Program-made: the position numbers and the translations under genes
Assembly: GCF_014838715.1 (NCBI RefSeq)
Contig: NZ_CP061947.1
Location: 62,001-126,000 of the forward strand
Length of the DNA: 64,000 bases
DNA from: Algoriphagus sp. Y33
GTDB lineage: Bacteria > Bacteroidota > Bacteroidia > Cytophagales > Cyclobacteriaceae
Direction: 5' to 3'
Notes under the pieces: model-generated
The model's input: the letters and a program-made list of their open reading frames with translations, nothing else
Database searches by the model: none
Told to the model about the DNA's origin: nothing
In this document: in pieces, positions 43,202-52,684 of the stretch
Layout: every line of letters starts with the position of its first letter
Numbering within the stretch: the first letter of the stretch is position 1

Positions 43202-44041
43202 ATGGAAGAAAAAAAAATGGCATCCAATGAATGGGCAAAGGATAGAGGCTCTAAGTGGAATGATAATTTGTTGGGTATGGAGGCGATGATTGCCCCTGTT
43301 GATGTCCCTTTATTGGATGCTCTCGATTTGGATAGACCATACTATATTGCTGACCTCGGTTGCGGGGGAGGCACTACCTCTTTGAATATTCTCAAAGCGG
43401 CACCGGAGAGATCAGTTGTGCATGGATATGATATTTCGGACAGTTTGATTAGTACCGCTACAGAACGGATTCCGGAGAATACTTCCAACCTCACATTCAC
43501 TACCTTGGACATTTCCCAGCCTCCAAAACAAACGGGAAATTACGATCGCCTGATATCCCGTTTTGGTTTAATGTTTTTTCCCGACCCTCAAAAAGCATTC
43601 GGTAATATTTCTAAGTGGTTACGGCCGGATGGGAAATTTGTCTTTGCAGTTTGGGGTTCCCTGAAAGAAAATCAATGGGTCAATTATGTAAAAGAAAGTA
43701 TTTCTGAAGTAATGGAGGTTCCGTCTACCAAACCCGATTCTCCTGGTCCTTTCAGATATGCTAATACAGATGATTTTATTCCAGTTCTTGAAAATGCCGG
43801 ATTCAAACAGCTGAGAATAAATACCTGGAAGGGAAATCTTCCGGTAGGTGGAAATCTATCTGCCAAAGATGCAGCTCACTTTGCTCTTAATGCATTTTCG
43901 ATGGGGGAGCTCTTGAGCACTGTCCATGAAAAGGAAAAACAGCATGTGGAAAAAAAATTAGCGGAAAAGTACTCCGGACACCTCAATAATGGAATAGTGG
44001 AAGTACCCGCATCTGTACATTTAATTTCTGGTGGTGTGTAA
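43202..44041 (+). CDS. Class I SAM-dependent methyltransferase
   Basis: A 279-residue Rossmann-fold methyltransferase. Motif I is YIADLGCGGGTTSLNI near 50-65, followed by the acidic VHGYDISDSLI, the post-motif LTFTTLDISQPP and FGLMFFPDPQKAFGNISKWL typical of methyltransf_11/25-type enzymes. FRYANTDDFIPVLENAGF lies in the C-terminal part. Small-molecule substrate is likely but unknown. It opens a tight four-gene set: a 5-base gap to a WYL regulator, then GyrI-like and DUF1801 genes. Two in-frame ATG codons at the start make the N-terminus uncertain by five residues. Confidence 0.87.
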   Translation: MEEKKMASNEWAKDRGSKWNDNLLGMEAMIAPVDVPLLDALDLDRPYYIADLGCGGGTTSLNILKAAPERSVVHGYDISDSLISTATERIPENTSNLTFTTLDISQPPKQTGNYDRLISRFGLMFFPDPQKAFGNISKWLRPDGKFVFAVWGSLKENQWVNYVKESISEVMEVPSTKPDSPGPFRYANTDDFIPVLENAGFKQLRINTWKGNLPVGGNLSAKDAAHFALNAFSMGELLSTVHEKEKQHVEKKLAEKYSGHLNNGIVEVPASVHLISGGV

Positions 44042-44046
44042 TAGTA

Positions 44047-44796
44047 ATGGCAGAAGATAAACCAAGACTTATAAGATTGACAGCAATTATTACTCAATTG
44101 CAGTCTAAGCAAATTGTCTCGGCAAGAGATATTGCGGTAAAGCACAAGGTCAGTATCCGTACGGTTTATCGTGATATTAGGACATTGGAGCAGTCAGGAA
44201 TTCCCATTGTAACCCAGGAGGGAAAAGGCTATTCGATAATGGAAGGGTATAGGCTTCCGCCTGTAATGTTTACTGAAGAAGAAGCCAATGCCCTTATCAC
44301 AGCGGAATACTTGATTTTGAAGAACAAGGACCGATCATTGGCTGAACAATATCAAAATTCCATTACAAAAATCAAATCTGTACTTCAGTTTACCCAAAAA
44401 GCTAAAACGGAAATCCTTGCCCAACGAATTCAGGTAAGGAACAATAAAAGCAACGAGAAAACCAGCAATTACCTAATTAAACTTCAATCCTGCATTGCAA
44501 ATTTTCGGGTAGTTCATTTGGACTATCTTTCTTTGGACAAGCAATATACGAAAAGAGAGATAGAGCCTTTTGCCTTGTACACTACCCAAAACAATTGGGT
44601 TTTGATTGCCTTTTGCCGTAAGCGAAATGATTTTAGATCCTTCCGCTTGGATTGTATACAGAGTCTTTCGCAGACACAAGCGAATTTTGAACCTCACAAA
44701 ATGACCTTGGAGCAATATTTGGAAGAATGCCGGAAAAAGTCAGGTAGCCCTGACATACCTATGACACAAGGTGAGTCTAGCTTTGCGACAAATTAG
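44047..44796 (+). CDS. YafY-type HTH/WYL-domain transcriptional regulator
   Basis: A 249-residue regulator with an N-terminal HTH_11 winged helix (RLTAIITQLQSKQIVSARDI, KHKVSIRTVYRDIRTLEQ, GIPIVTQEGKGYSIMEGYRL), a linker PPVMFTEEEANALITAEYL, and a WYL-like ligand domain where FALYTTQNNWVLIAFCRKRN and FRSFRLDCIQSL occupy the usual positions. The WYL triplet itself reads WVL. WYL regulators respond to nucleic-acid or small-molecule ligands. It lies 5 bases after the methyltransferase and 11 bases before the GyrI-like gene, and is the probable controller of this cluster. Confidence 0.9.
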   Translation: MAEDKPRLIRLTAIITQLQSKQIVSARDIAVKHKVSIRTVYRDIRTLEQSGIPIVTQEGKGYSIMEGYRLPPVMFTEEEANALITAEYLILKNKDRSLAEQYQNSITKIKSVLQFTQKAKTEILAQRIQVRNNKSNEKTSNYLIKLQSCIANFRVVHLDYLSLDKQYTKREIEPFALYTTQNNWVLIAFCRKRNDFRSFRLDCIQSLSQTQANFEPHKMTLEQYLEECRKKSGSPDIPMTQGESSFATN

Positions 44797-44807
44797 ATAG
44801 TTGAATT

Positions 44808-45269
44808 ATGCGAAAAGTAAAGATTAAACCATTCCAATTGGTAGGTATTGCCATCAGGACTACAAATGAAGGACAGAAAGCGGATAGGGAAATTGCTGAA
44901 TTGTGGCAGCGCTTTATGGGAGAGGGCATTTTAGAAAAAATCCCTAACAAGATAGATTACACGATCTATTCCCTATACACCGAATATGAAGGAGACCATA
45001 CGAAACCGTATACCGCGATTCTCGGCTGTAAAGTGGAAAACCTTGATGAAATCCCCGAAGGAATGTTGGGGAAATCTTTTGATGGAGGGACCTACATTAA
45101 AACTTCTGCAAAAGGAGATTTGGGTAAAGGTCTAATCGTAACTCATTGGGCTAAAATCTGGAAGATGGATTTAAACAGGGTATACACAGCAGATTTTGAA
45201 GCCTACGGAGAGAAAGCCCAAGATCCGTCTGATGCAGAAGTGGATTTTTTTGTGGCTGTAAACGAATAG
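44808..45269 (+). CDS. GyrI-like / AraC effector-binding-domain protein
   Basis: A 153-residue stand-alone SOUL/GyrI-like domain: KIKPFQLVGIAIRTTNEGQK opening, AELWQRFMGEGILEKIPNK, the segment IYSLYTEYEGDHTKPYTAIL, GMLGKSFDGGTYIKTSAKG and a closing AEVDFFVAVNE. The fold is that of the ligand-binding part of AraC-type activators and of gyrase inhibitory proteins, without any DNA-binding domain. It may bind a hydrophobic ligand or toxin. Third gene of the methyltransferase/WYL cluster, 3 bases before the DUF1801 gene. Confidence 0.88.
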   Translation: MRKVKIKPFQLVGIAIRTTNEGQKADREIAELWQRFMGEGILEKIPNKIDYTIYSLYTEYEGDHTKPYTAILGCKVENLDEIPEGMLGKSFDGGTYIKTSAKGDLGKGLIVTHWAKIWKMDLNRVYTADFEAYGEKAQDPSDAEVDFFVAVNE

Positions 45270-45272
45270 ATT

Positions 45273-45701
45273 ATGGGAAAGTTAGTACTGAAAACACATC
45301 CAAAAGTCAATGAGACTTTTGCAAACTATCCAGCTTCAGTTCGGGATAAAATGCAATTCTTAAAAGAGTTGGTAATCGAGACAGCGGAAGAAACAGAAGG
45401 CATAGACGAAATAGAAGTAACATTGAAATGGGGAGAACCCAGCTTTATAACTAAGAATGGAAGTACATTAAGAATGGATTGGAAAGAAAAATCCCCTGAC
45501 CAATATGCGATGTACTTCCAATGCACAAGCCGACTGGTTCGTACGTTTAGATTGGTTTTTGACCACAAGTTCCACTATGAAGGAAATCGGGCACTTGTGT
45601 TTCAGTTAAACCAAAAAATTCCTGTCGTGGAGTTGAAAGAATGTATAAAGGCATCTTTGACTTATCACAAAGTAAAACACCTGATGACTTTGGGGATTTA
45701 A
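45273..45701 (+). CDS. DUF1801 (YdhG-like) protein
   Basis: A 142-residue protein with the DUF1801/YdhG-like fold: NYPASVRDKMQFLKELVIET, EVTLKWGEPSFITKNGSTLR, DQYAMYFQCTSRLVRTFRLV and a final CIKASLTYHKVKHL. Family function is unknown; members have a frataxin-like fold and often sit beside GyrI-like, ArsR or WYL genes, as here. No signal peptide or membrane segment. It is the last gene of the tight cluster; a 186-bp gap with no terminator hairpin noted separates it from ppk1. Confidence 0.87.
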   Translation: MGKLVLKTHPKVNETFANYPASVRDKMQFLKELVIETAEETEGIDEIEVTLKWGEPSFITKNGSTLRMDWKEKSPDQYAMYFQCTSRLVRTFRLVFDHKFHYEGNRALVFQLNQKIPVVELKECIKASLTYHKVKHLMTLGI

Positions 45702-45887
45702 TGGAAATTCATTTGGCTTAACTGGCTATAGCTTTTGATTTTGCCTATATTTTATAGAGAGGACACTGAATCAATGAGAAGAAATATTTTGCCAAAAAAA
45801 TCTTCCCTTTTGTAAATCTTTGCCAATAGTTCCGTTGAAATAAGATGTCTGCCTGCATTTTCCAACCGGTACCAACACACTAACACT

Positions 45888-47957
45888 ATGACAAATTTCA
45901 CCTACGCCAACCGTGATCTCAGTTGGTTGTCTTTCAACAAGCAAGTACTCTGCGAAGCGTTGGCAGAAGAGATTCCGCTAAGAGAGAGAATTAATTTTTT
46001 GGCAATTTTTTCATCCAATTTAGATGAGTTTTACAGAGTGCGATACCCCGTGGTCCAGTTTTTAGCCCAATCTCCGACAGGATCCAACGAGGAATTTAAC
46101 CCCTGTGAGATCAAGGAGAAGGTAGACCGTGAGATTGCCGACCATCAAGCTTTGATGGGAAAAATCCTCCGAAAAATTAGGGCTGCAATTAAAAAGGAAG
46201 GTATTGAATGGATCTATGATAAGAAGATCCCCGATATGCTCAAAAGGGAACTGGCCGATTTCTTTACACATGAAGTAATGGGGAAGCTTCATATTATTGA
46301 AGGACTGTCCTCCACTTCTATAGAAGTATTTGCTCCCAATAGCAAAGTGTTCATGGTATTTAGTCATCCTGACAAGAAACAGAAAACGCTATTTATTCCG
46401 CTTCCCACTCCTGTTATTCCCAGGTTTTTGACTTTTAAGAAAGGTGAAAAAAAGTATGTGGTTTTCTTGGAGGATTTGATAAAGCACGAATTGATAAAAT
46501 ATCGTCCTGAGCTGGAAGGTTGCCAAGCCTATACATTTAAAGTCAACCGAAATGCTGAAATGAATTTGGAGGAAGAAGTGGCTACCGGACTTTCCAAACG
46601 GTTGAAGAAAGAAATCAAGCGCAGAGAATTCGGCAGTCCTACTAGATTGCTTTACCAAAAAGGCATGCCTGAGTTCCTGTTAGATGAAATTCAGCAGTTG
46701 TTTCGTCTGGAGACGGTGAATATGGTGGAGGGAGGTGCGTATCATCAGTTACAGGATCTTTTTGGGTTTCCGCTTGATGCCAATCCTTCGGATCACTGGA
46801 GGATAATTGAGCCGGAGATGGGAAGTGGGGTTTACTTTTTGGATGAGATTTTTAAAAGAGATATTCTGATCCATCCTCCTTACCATTCTTTTTCGCCGGT
46901 TTTGCGCTTGTTTAATGAGGCAGCCATCCATCCGGAGGTGTATGAAATCAATCTGACCATCTATAGGGTAGCCAAAGATTCCAAAATCCTGCAAGCCCTG
47001 ATTACCGCTGCTCAAAATGGAAAAAAAGTGACTGTTTTTGTAGAGCTCAAGGCTAGATTTGATGAGGAAAATAATCTGAATTGGGCCGAAAAAATGAAGG
47101 CTGTAGGTGTTCGGATCAAATACAGCATACCCAAACTCAAAGTTCATGCGAAGGCAGCACTTATTAAACTCAAGAAGGCAGGGAAAATTCAAAAAATCGC
47201 ACTTCTGGGAACAGGAAACTTCAACGAATCCACTGCAAAAGTCTATACTGACCATTTCTTGTTTACCGGCGATCCCCTGATCTGCAGAGAGCTGGAGGAC
47301 GTATTTAAGATACTTGCCAAAAGCCCAAAAAAGCCCAAAAAAGAGGAAATGGATTTTTCCATACTCTGGGTAGGCAAATTCAATCTCAAGGAACAACTTC
47401 TGAAAATGATTCAAAGTGAAACCCAAGAAGCACTGTTGGGAGGAAAAGCTGAGATTTTTCTTAAAATGAATAACTTGGAAGAAGAGGATGTCATCGGGGC
47501 GTTGTATCAAGCTTCCCAAAGTGGCGTGAAGATTAGACTTTTAATTCGGGGGATCTGCAGGTTGATTCCCGGGATAAAGGGACAAAGCGAGGGGATCACG
47601 GTGAAGCGTATTGTGGATCATTACCTAGAGCACGGAAGAATCTTTTCTTTTTTTTCCAAAGGAAAGCATGTGGTATACATCGGGTCGGCTGATTGGATGG
47701 ACCGAAATCTTAACCGTAGAATAGAAGTGTGTTTTCCCATCCGGGATGAGCGTCTTAAGTCTGAGATCTCCACCATGCTCGAATTGCAATGGAATGACAA
47801 CAGAAAAGCCCATACATTCCCCATCACGAATCAAGTTCTTCCATTAAATCCGCTTCGCTCTCAGGCCGAAATCTGTTCCTTCTTGCTAGAGAATTCTCAC
47901 GTTTTAGCGAATAGCGAGCGTTTTGAAACCCGGATTAGACGCAAGGAGGTGAAGTGA
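45888..47957 (+). CDS. ppk1: Polyphosphate kinase 1
   Basis: Makes polyphosphate from ATP and can run in reverse. The 689-residue protein opens with YANRDLSWLSFNKQVLCEA and ERINFLAIFSSNLDEFYRVR, both diagnostic of PPK1. The catalytic half carries the two conserved His in KLKVHAKAALIKLK (about 420) and VDHYLEHGRIFSFF (about 581), with the phospholipase-D-like blocks LLGTGNFNESTAKVYTDH and VVYIGSADWMDRNLNRRIE. It lies upstream of, but 785 bases from, a phosphate-ester acquisition-like locus and is on the same strand. No polyphosphatase gene is adjacent. Confidence 0.95.
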   Translation: MTNFTYANRDLSWLSFNKQVLCEALAEEIPLRERINFLAIFSSNLDEFYRVRYPVVQFLAQSPTGSNEEFNPCEIKEKVDREIADHQALMGKILRKIRAAIKKEGIEWIYDKKIPDMLKRELADFFTHEVMGKLHIIEGLSSTSIEVFAPNSKVFMVFSHPDKKQKTLFIPLPTPVIPRFLTFKKGEKKYVVFLEDLIKHELIKYRPELEGCQAYTFKVNRNAEMNLEEEVATGLSKRLKKEIKRREFGSPTRLLYQKGMPEFLLDEIQQLFRLETVNMVEGGAYHQLQDLFGFPLDANPSDHWRIIEPEMGSGVYFLDEIFKRDILIHPPYHSFSPVLRLFNEAAIHPEVYEINLTIYRVAKDSKILQALITAAQNGKKVTVFVELKARFDEENNLNWAEKMKAVGVRIKYSIPKLKVHAKAALIKLKKAGKIQKIALLGTGNFNESTAKVYTDHFLFTGDPLICRELEDVFKILAKSPKKPKKEEMDFSILWVGKFNLKEQLLKMIQSETQEALLGGKAEIFLKMNNLEEEDVIGALYQASQSGVKIRLLIRGICRLIPGIKGQSEGITVKRIVDHYLEHGRIFSFFSKGKHVVYIGSADWMDRNLNRRIEVCFPIRDERLKSEISTMLELQWNDNRKAHTFPITNQVLPLNPLRSQAEICSFLLENSHVLANSERFETRIRRKEVK

Positions 47958-48177
47958 TTTAATGCATACGCCGGTTGAATGTTTTTAGATGTAATGATTT
48001 GATTATTTTGGTATTGATATACCCCTACTTAACGGGCTATAAGCTATCGGAATTACTTGAAAACAACACGCTGAACAAAGGCTTATGAGCAAGGAAGTAT
48101 CCCGGGTTGGTTTTCTCTTCAATTTGAATGCTTTCACATCAGTTGGGGAAATAGGAGTTTTAAACGGAATAAGAAAA

Positions 48178-48621
48178 ATGAAAATCAGGGATTTTTTTCA
48201 AATTATCAGCTATCTGCAATATCCTTTGATGCTGCTTGCTTTGTTTTATGCGTGTAAGCCATATTTCTATGGCTTTGAATATTTGAAAGACCATTTTGAC
48301 TTATTGTTAATGGATTATAATAACGTGTTGATTTTCATGGGGTTTGGGATTAGTCTTTCTACCCTTCAAGACACAAGTAAAACACAGAATAATTTTTCAA
48401 AGAGAATATGGGAAAACCCTAAAAAGGGAAGACTTGCGATAATTCTTATCACATGTCTTACGTTTACAGTTCTTGCTTTTGGGGTATTTGGTTACTTCTT
48501 TTCACCGAGTGAAAATCTAAAAGAGTTGTCGTTTGGTATAATTGTGCTGGGGATTGGTTTAGTTGGGTTTTTAAAGGCAGCAATTGAAGTCTTTGAGAAT
48601 CATAGAAGAAGCACATTATAA
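48178..48621 (+). CDS. Small integral membrane protein, unknown function
   Basis: With the ATG at 48178 the protein has 147 residues; the frame opens at 48085 but the added 31 residues are not membrane-like, and the shorter start gives MKIRDFFQIISYLQYPLMLL. Two N-terminal hydrophobic segments (about 10-28 and 45-62, VLIFMGFGISLSTLQDTSKT) and two C-terminal ones (AIILITCLTFTVLAFGVFGY, FGIIVLGIGLVGFLKA) suggest four helices. A central basic loop (NNFSKRIWENPKKGR) lies between. I recognise similar proteins only as uncharacterised Bacteroidota membrane proteins. The gene is isolated between ppk1 and the sensor-regulator. Confidence 0.75.
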   Translation: MKIRDFFQIISYLQYPLMLLALFYACKPYFYGFEYLKDHFDLLLMDYNNVLIFMGFGISLSTLQDTSKTQNNFSKRIWENPKKGRLAIILITCLTFTVLAFGVFGYFFSPSENLKELSFGIIVLGIGLVGFLKAAIEVFENHRRSTL

Positions 48622-48741
48622 CTTCTGTTTTCACCCTAAATGGATGAGAAGAACTGCTTTTTTTATTCCATAGCACCTTTATTTAACCATTTCTTAATGA
48701 ATGAATTTGACTTGTAGGGTTAATCATGTCTAATTTTGACC

Positions 48742-51700
48742 ATGAGTCCAAGATGCTTTATTTTTTTCACCCTTTTTTTATCCGCTTTACCCTTTTCGAT
48801 CTCCCAAGCCCAAAAACTTAAATTCAGAACGTATCTAGTAGAAGATGGGCTCTCAAATAATTCTGTAAACCTTCTGGCCAATGATCCTTCCGGTGCAATT
48901 TGGATTGGCACCTGGAATGGGTTGAATCTATATGACGGCAAGACGTTTCTGGTTTTTCGCCACCACCCCAGTGATCCGAAAAGCCTCCCCGGCAATTATA
49001 TCTATGGAGTGGAGATAGATAAAGATGAAAGGGTCTGGGTATGGTCAGACCCGAAAATCCTCAGTTTATTCCATTCTGACAGCACTTTTTCCCATTACAA
49101 ATTTGAGAATAGAATTGATGGGATTTTCCTTACTAGTCAAAACCAATTGGCGGTTCAGGTGGTTGATTCCCTTTTCGTTTATGATGATGATAGCGATAGA
49201 TTCCAGGTGTGTTTGTCCTGTGCTCCCAAGGAGATATTTCCCGATATCCCTATTCCGGCAGCTATCTCCCAACTGAGCTTATGGGATTCAAAAAAAGATA
49301 AAAGGGGGAATATCTGGTATGGAAGCAAGGATCAAGGGCTGTTCTTCCAGCCCTATCATGTGAAGTCAGGTGAGCCTTACCTTGAACATTACATATCAGA
49401 CGCCTTCCACCCTTATGGACTTAGAAGCAATGAGGTCACCGCTATATTGGAAGATCATTTCGGGAACGTTTGGCTAGGCCTGAAGGACGGAGGAGTAGCC
49501 AGAGCATTGAGGCATACCGATGTGGTCAGCCATGTCTACACGCATCCCAAAACCCACCCCAACTTACCTAGTGAAGCTGTAAGGGCTGTGGCGGAAGAGT
49601 CTGATGGCACATTATGGATTGGCTATTATAATTCTGGAATTTATTTCAGAAGACTCGGAGAGAATAGTTTTGAAAAGCTGGAAATTCCTTCTTCCCATTC
49701 CGGTTCTGACTGGAACAGAATCAGAAGTCTCTATGTGGATCAGACTGGGATGGTATGGGTTGGCACCTATGCAGGAGTGATTAGGATCAGGAATAAGAAG
49801 GTAGCAGAATTGGTGGAAGAGGATAATACGAAATTCTTCTACAGGCGCATATATGGATTTGCGGAAGACAAGCAGTCCAAAAAGCTATGGCTGGGTTCCT
49901 GGAATGGCGTGTCGCTATATAATCAGGAGAAGCAAAGCTTTGAGAGTTTTAGAGGTCAGGATCAGTTGGAAGGATTGAATATAAGGACATTGTTTTATAC
50001 GGATAGCACCTTGTACATATGCACAGAAAAGCATGGTGTAGTGCTATTTAAAGATGGAGAGATCACATTCTTTGATCGGTCAAAAGGGCTATTGGATAAC
50101 AGTGTCTATACGATTTTGAAGGAAGAGGAGACCGACAGGCTATGGATAGGCACACATAGTGGACTGACACTATGGGATCCCAAGACGGACAAGATCTCCT
50201 ACATCACCGAGCAGGAAGGCTTGATGAGCAATTTTATTTACGGAATGCTGTCTCATGCCAACAGCATTTGGGTGAGCACCGCCAAAGGAATAGCGAGAAT
50301 CAACAAGGAAACACTGGAAGTTTGGGCATTGGATCCGGAAGAAGGATGGCAGTCCTCGGAATTCTCTGAGGGAGCTTATTTTAAGAATGGAAGAGGGCTG
50401 ATGTATTTTGGCGGAGTGAATGGACTTAATAGTTTTCATCCGAATGATTTGCGCTCGGAGATTGCTGTCCCCAGAATCCTGATTTCTCAGCAGGATATTG
50501 AAAGCAGTTCTGTCAATTCGGCCTCTTTTTCTATTTCGGTGATTGGATTTGGAATAGATCCCAATAACCGGATACTTTACCGGGTTTTGCCGGGAGACAC
50601 AGAGTGGAGCGAATTGGATCAGAACGGTTTCTTGCAGTTGTCTGGGCTATCTGAGGGGGTACACAAATTGGAAGTGAAAAATTCCCTTGGGAGACCCGGG
50701 GAAGTTTTGTCCACAGAATTCACTGTTTTGATCCCCTTGTGGAAGAAGCCGTTGTTTTATTTTTTTGCGATCATTTTTGTCTTGGGAGTGTCTGGCTGGT
50801 GGAGATTCAGAACAGTGAAAAAAATCCAAAGAACACTGGAACTTAAGATTCAGGATAGAACCAAGGTGATTTCCAGACAGAAGTCTGATCTCGAAAATGC
50901 AAATAAGGTGCTTGAAGCAAAAAACAGGGAAATAGAAGAGCAGAAAGCCCGATTGCAGATTCTTCACAGTAAGCATCAGAATGCCGGTTTTGAAATGGAG
51001 AAGTTTACCGGCTATGTGGTGGATCAAATCAGGAAACCGTTATCCGATCTGAAATTAAGTATAGAAAGCGCCACATTCAGAGATCAAAAGCTTAAAAATG
51101 GTATCAGGCTTCAACTGGATAGCGTAATGGAATTGTTCAGTGAGCTAAATGGGTCACGCAAATTAATGGAGCTTGGGGAGGTAACTCCTTCATTGACCAT
51201 TCTTCCGGATCTGTTTCTGCATCTGAACCAAGAAATGTCGGGAGCATTGAAGGAGAACAGTATCCAATACAAATACAGCGAGAATCTATCAAGAGGTTGG
51301 GTTTCGCTGGATGTGATGAGGCTCAAACTTTTTCTTCAAAACCTTTTTAAGGAAATCCTCAAGTTTCAGGATGAAGATGCCGTGTTGGATGTTCAGGTGA
51401 AAACATCGGAGGGCAACTTACTTATTCTGGTGGATACCAGTAGTTCTACCTTAATGGATGCGATAGAAACATTCAGCCAATACAGTATATATATACAATC
51501 CGCCAAAAACCTGTTGACAGAGTTGTCAGGGGAAATGCAAATTTTGCCGAATGAAGTATCAGTAGCGATTCGGGTTCAAATTCCAATTCAGGAAATTGAG
51601 ACAAAAAACCTAAATACATCGGTCAAGAATTGGAAGCATATGGCTCTGGCTGATGAAATTCCGGAAGGGAAAAAGGTTGTTCTGATCTTTGGTAAGCGTT

Positions 51701-52443
51701 TTGAGGCCGATGGTTTGGTCAAGGTAATGGAAGAGGATTCCTTGTTTTTTATACAAGAGGATGACCCGGATATGGTGTCTTCAGCGCTGAATACCATAAG
51801 AGTTGACCTGCTGATCCTGTATAATGAAAAGGTCACAGAGAATGTGGCTAAGATCATCAGTGCGGCGAATCTATTCCCTACACTTCCGATTTTGTTCATG
51901 TATGAAATCCTCTCCTACGGGCAGCAGGAAAGATTACTGGATATGGGGATCAAAGATTTCATCCAATTGCCTACAGGAAAATCCCTGCTAAGCAGAAAAA
52001 TCAAAAGTTTGCTTGCGGAAAGTATCGATAAGGATCAACCCTTGAAACTGGAAAGCATATTGTCGCAGGATGAGCCAAAAGTAGATCTGAGCCCAAATGA
52101 AAAACTAGTCAGGGAGGCCATCCACCATATCAAACTGAATTTTGATAAGCCCTCTTTCAAGGTAGAAACTCTGTATGGGCATTTGGGTGTTTCTAAAATC
52201 AAACTCTATAGGATTTTTAAGGATATTCTTCATCTGGCTCCCTCTGATGTCATCCAGCAACTTCGGATGGAAAAGGCGAATACACTTCTTCAAAAAAGCC
52301 AGATGAATGTGGGCGAAGTAAGTTTTGCCTGCGGTTTCAATGACCCCAAACACTTCAGTAAGGTTTTTAAGAAACACTATGGCTACAGTCCAAAGAGGTT
52401 TCAAAAAATGGACGAGACAGTGAATCAGTCAGGTGTAGAATAA
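48742..52443 (+). CDS. HTCS-like sensor-regulator with degenerate kinase and receiver
   Basis: A 1233-residue membrane regulator. Order: signal peptide (1-23); two-component regulator propeller repeats (about 25-580, e.g. AIWIGTWNGLNLYDG, GNVWLGLKDGGVARA, RLWIGTHSGLTLWDP); Y_Y_Y domain (about 590-660); one membrane helix (about 670-690); coiled linker; kinase-like segment; receiver-like segment (about 975-1090); intact AraC-type HTH (about 1118-1225, LGVSKIKLYRIFKDI, VGEVSFACGFNDPKHFSKVF). The H-box reads VVDQIRKPL, with Asp where ISHEFRTPL has His. N- and G-boxes are not recognisable. The receiver has DLLILYNEK in place of the DLIISDVMMP pattern, and DFIQLP lacks the KP Lys. Phosphotransfer is therefore improbable. 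It sits 241 bases before susC and likely controls that operon. ATG at 48742 preferred over TTG at 48736. Confidence 0.88.
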   Translation: MSPRCFIFFTLFLSALPFSISQAQKLKFRTYLVEDGLSNNSVNLLANDPSGAIWIGTWNGLNLYDGKTFLVFRHHPSDPKSLPGNYIYGVEIDKDERVWVWSDPKILSLFHSDSTFSHYKFENRIDGIFLTSQNQLAVQVVDSLFVYDDDSDRFQVCLSCAPKEIFPDIPIPAAISQLSLWDSKKDKRGNIWYGSKDQGLFFQPYHVKSGEPYLEHYISDAFHPYGLRSNEVTAILEDHFGNVWLGLKDGGVARALRHTDVVSHVYTHPKTHPNLPSEAVRAVAEESDGTLWIGYYNSGIYFRRLGENSFEKLEIPSSHSGSDWNRIRSLYVDQTGMVWVGTYAGVIRIRNKKVAELVEEDNTKFFYRRIYGFAEDKQSKKLWLGSWNGVSLYNQEKQSFESFRGQDQLEGLNIRTLFYTDSTLYICTEKHGVVLFKDGEITFFDRSKGLLDNSVYTILKEEETDRLWIGTHSGLTLWDPKTDKISYITEQEGLMSNFIYGMLSHANSIWVSTAKGIARINKETLEVWALDPEEGWQSSEFSEGAYFKNGRGLMYFGGVNGLNSFHPNDLRSEIAVPRILISQQDIESSSVNSASFSISVIGFGIDPNNRILYRVLPGDTEWSELDQNGFLQLSGLSEGVHKLEVKNSLGRPGEVLSTEFTVLIPLWKKPLFYFFAIIFVLGVSGWWRFRTVKKIQRTLELKIQDRTKVISRQKSDLENANKVLEAKNREIEEQKARLQILHSKHQNAGFEMEKFTGYVVDQIRKPLSDLKLSIESATFRDQKLKNGIRLQLDSVMELFSELNGSRKLMELGEVTPSLTILPDLFLHLNQEMSGALKENSIQYKYSENLSRGWVSLDVMRLKLFLQNLFKEILKFQDEDAVLDVQVKTSEGNLLILVDTSSSTLMDAIETFSQYSIYIQSAKNLLTELSGEMQILPNEVSVAIRVQIPIQEIETKNLNTSVKNWKHMALADEIPEGKKVVLIFGKRFEADGLVKVMEEDSLFFIQEDDPDMVSSALNTIRVDLLILYNEKVTENVAKIISAANLFPTLPILFMYEILSYGQQERLLDMGIKDFIQLPTGKSLLSRKIKSLLAESIDKDQPLKLESILSQDEPKVDLSPNEKLVREAIHHIKLNFDKPSFKVETLYGHLGVSKIKLYRIFKDILHLAPSDVIQQLRMEKANTLLQKSQMNVGEVSFACGFNDPKHFSKVFKKHYGYSPKRFQKMDETVNQSGVE

Positions 52444-52684
52444 CAAATTCATTCAAACTTACTTTTTATACTTTTTTCAATCTACTGATTAGATCCTCGG
52501 GTAGCCTCAGGATTAATCTTGATTTAAGCCTTCATTAAGGCATTGTTGTTGAAATAAAAGTAGATAAATAAGGTCTTACCAGTACTAGTTTCTGTAACAT
52601 TTCACCTCTTTATTGAAACAAAACCACTCCAAAACTCCCCTAGGGTTCTTCAAATTTGTTTGAACCAAAAATTTTAATCATTCT
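52444..52684 (+). promoter_or_regulatory. Upstream region of the susC operon
   Basis: This 241-bp interval between the sensor-regulator and susC must contain the susC promoter and probably the AraC-domain binding site. I see CCTTCATTAAGG (imperfect palindrome near 52530) but no convincing TAnnTTTG element. Confidence 0.35.

Noticed and set aside
46749..47519. 256-codon open frame on the minus strand inside ppk1
   Set aside because: It lies wholly antisense to a well-conserved PPK1 gene and its translation matches no protein pattern; a product of codon bias on the opposite strand.
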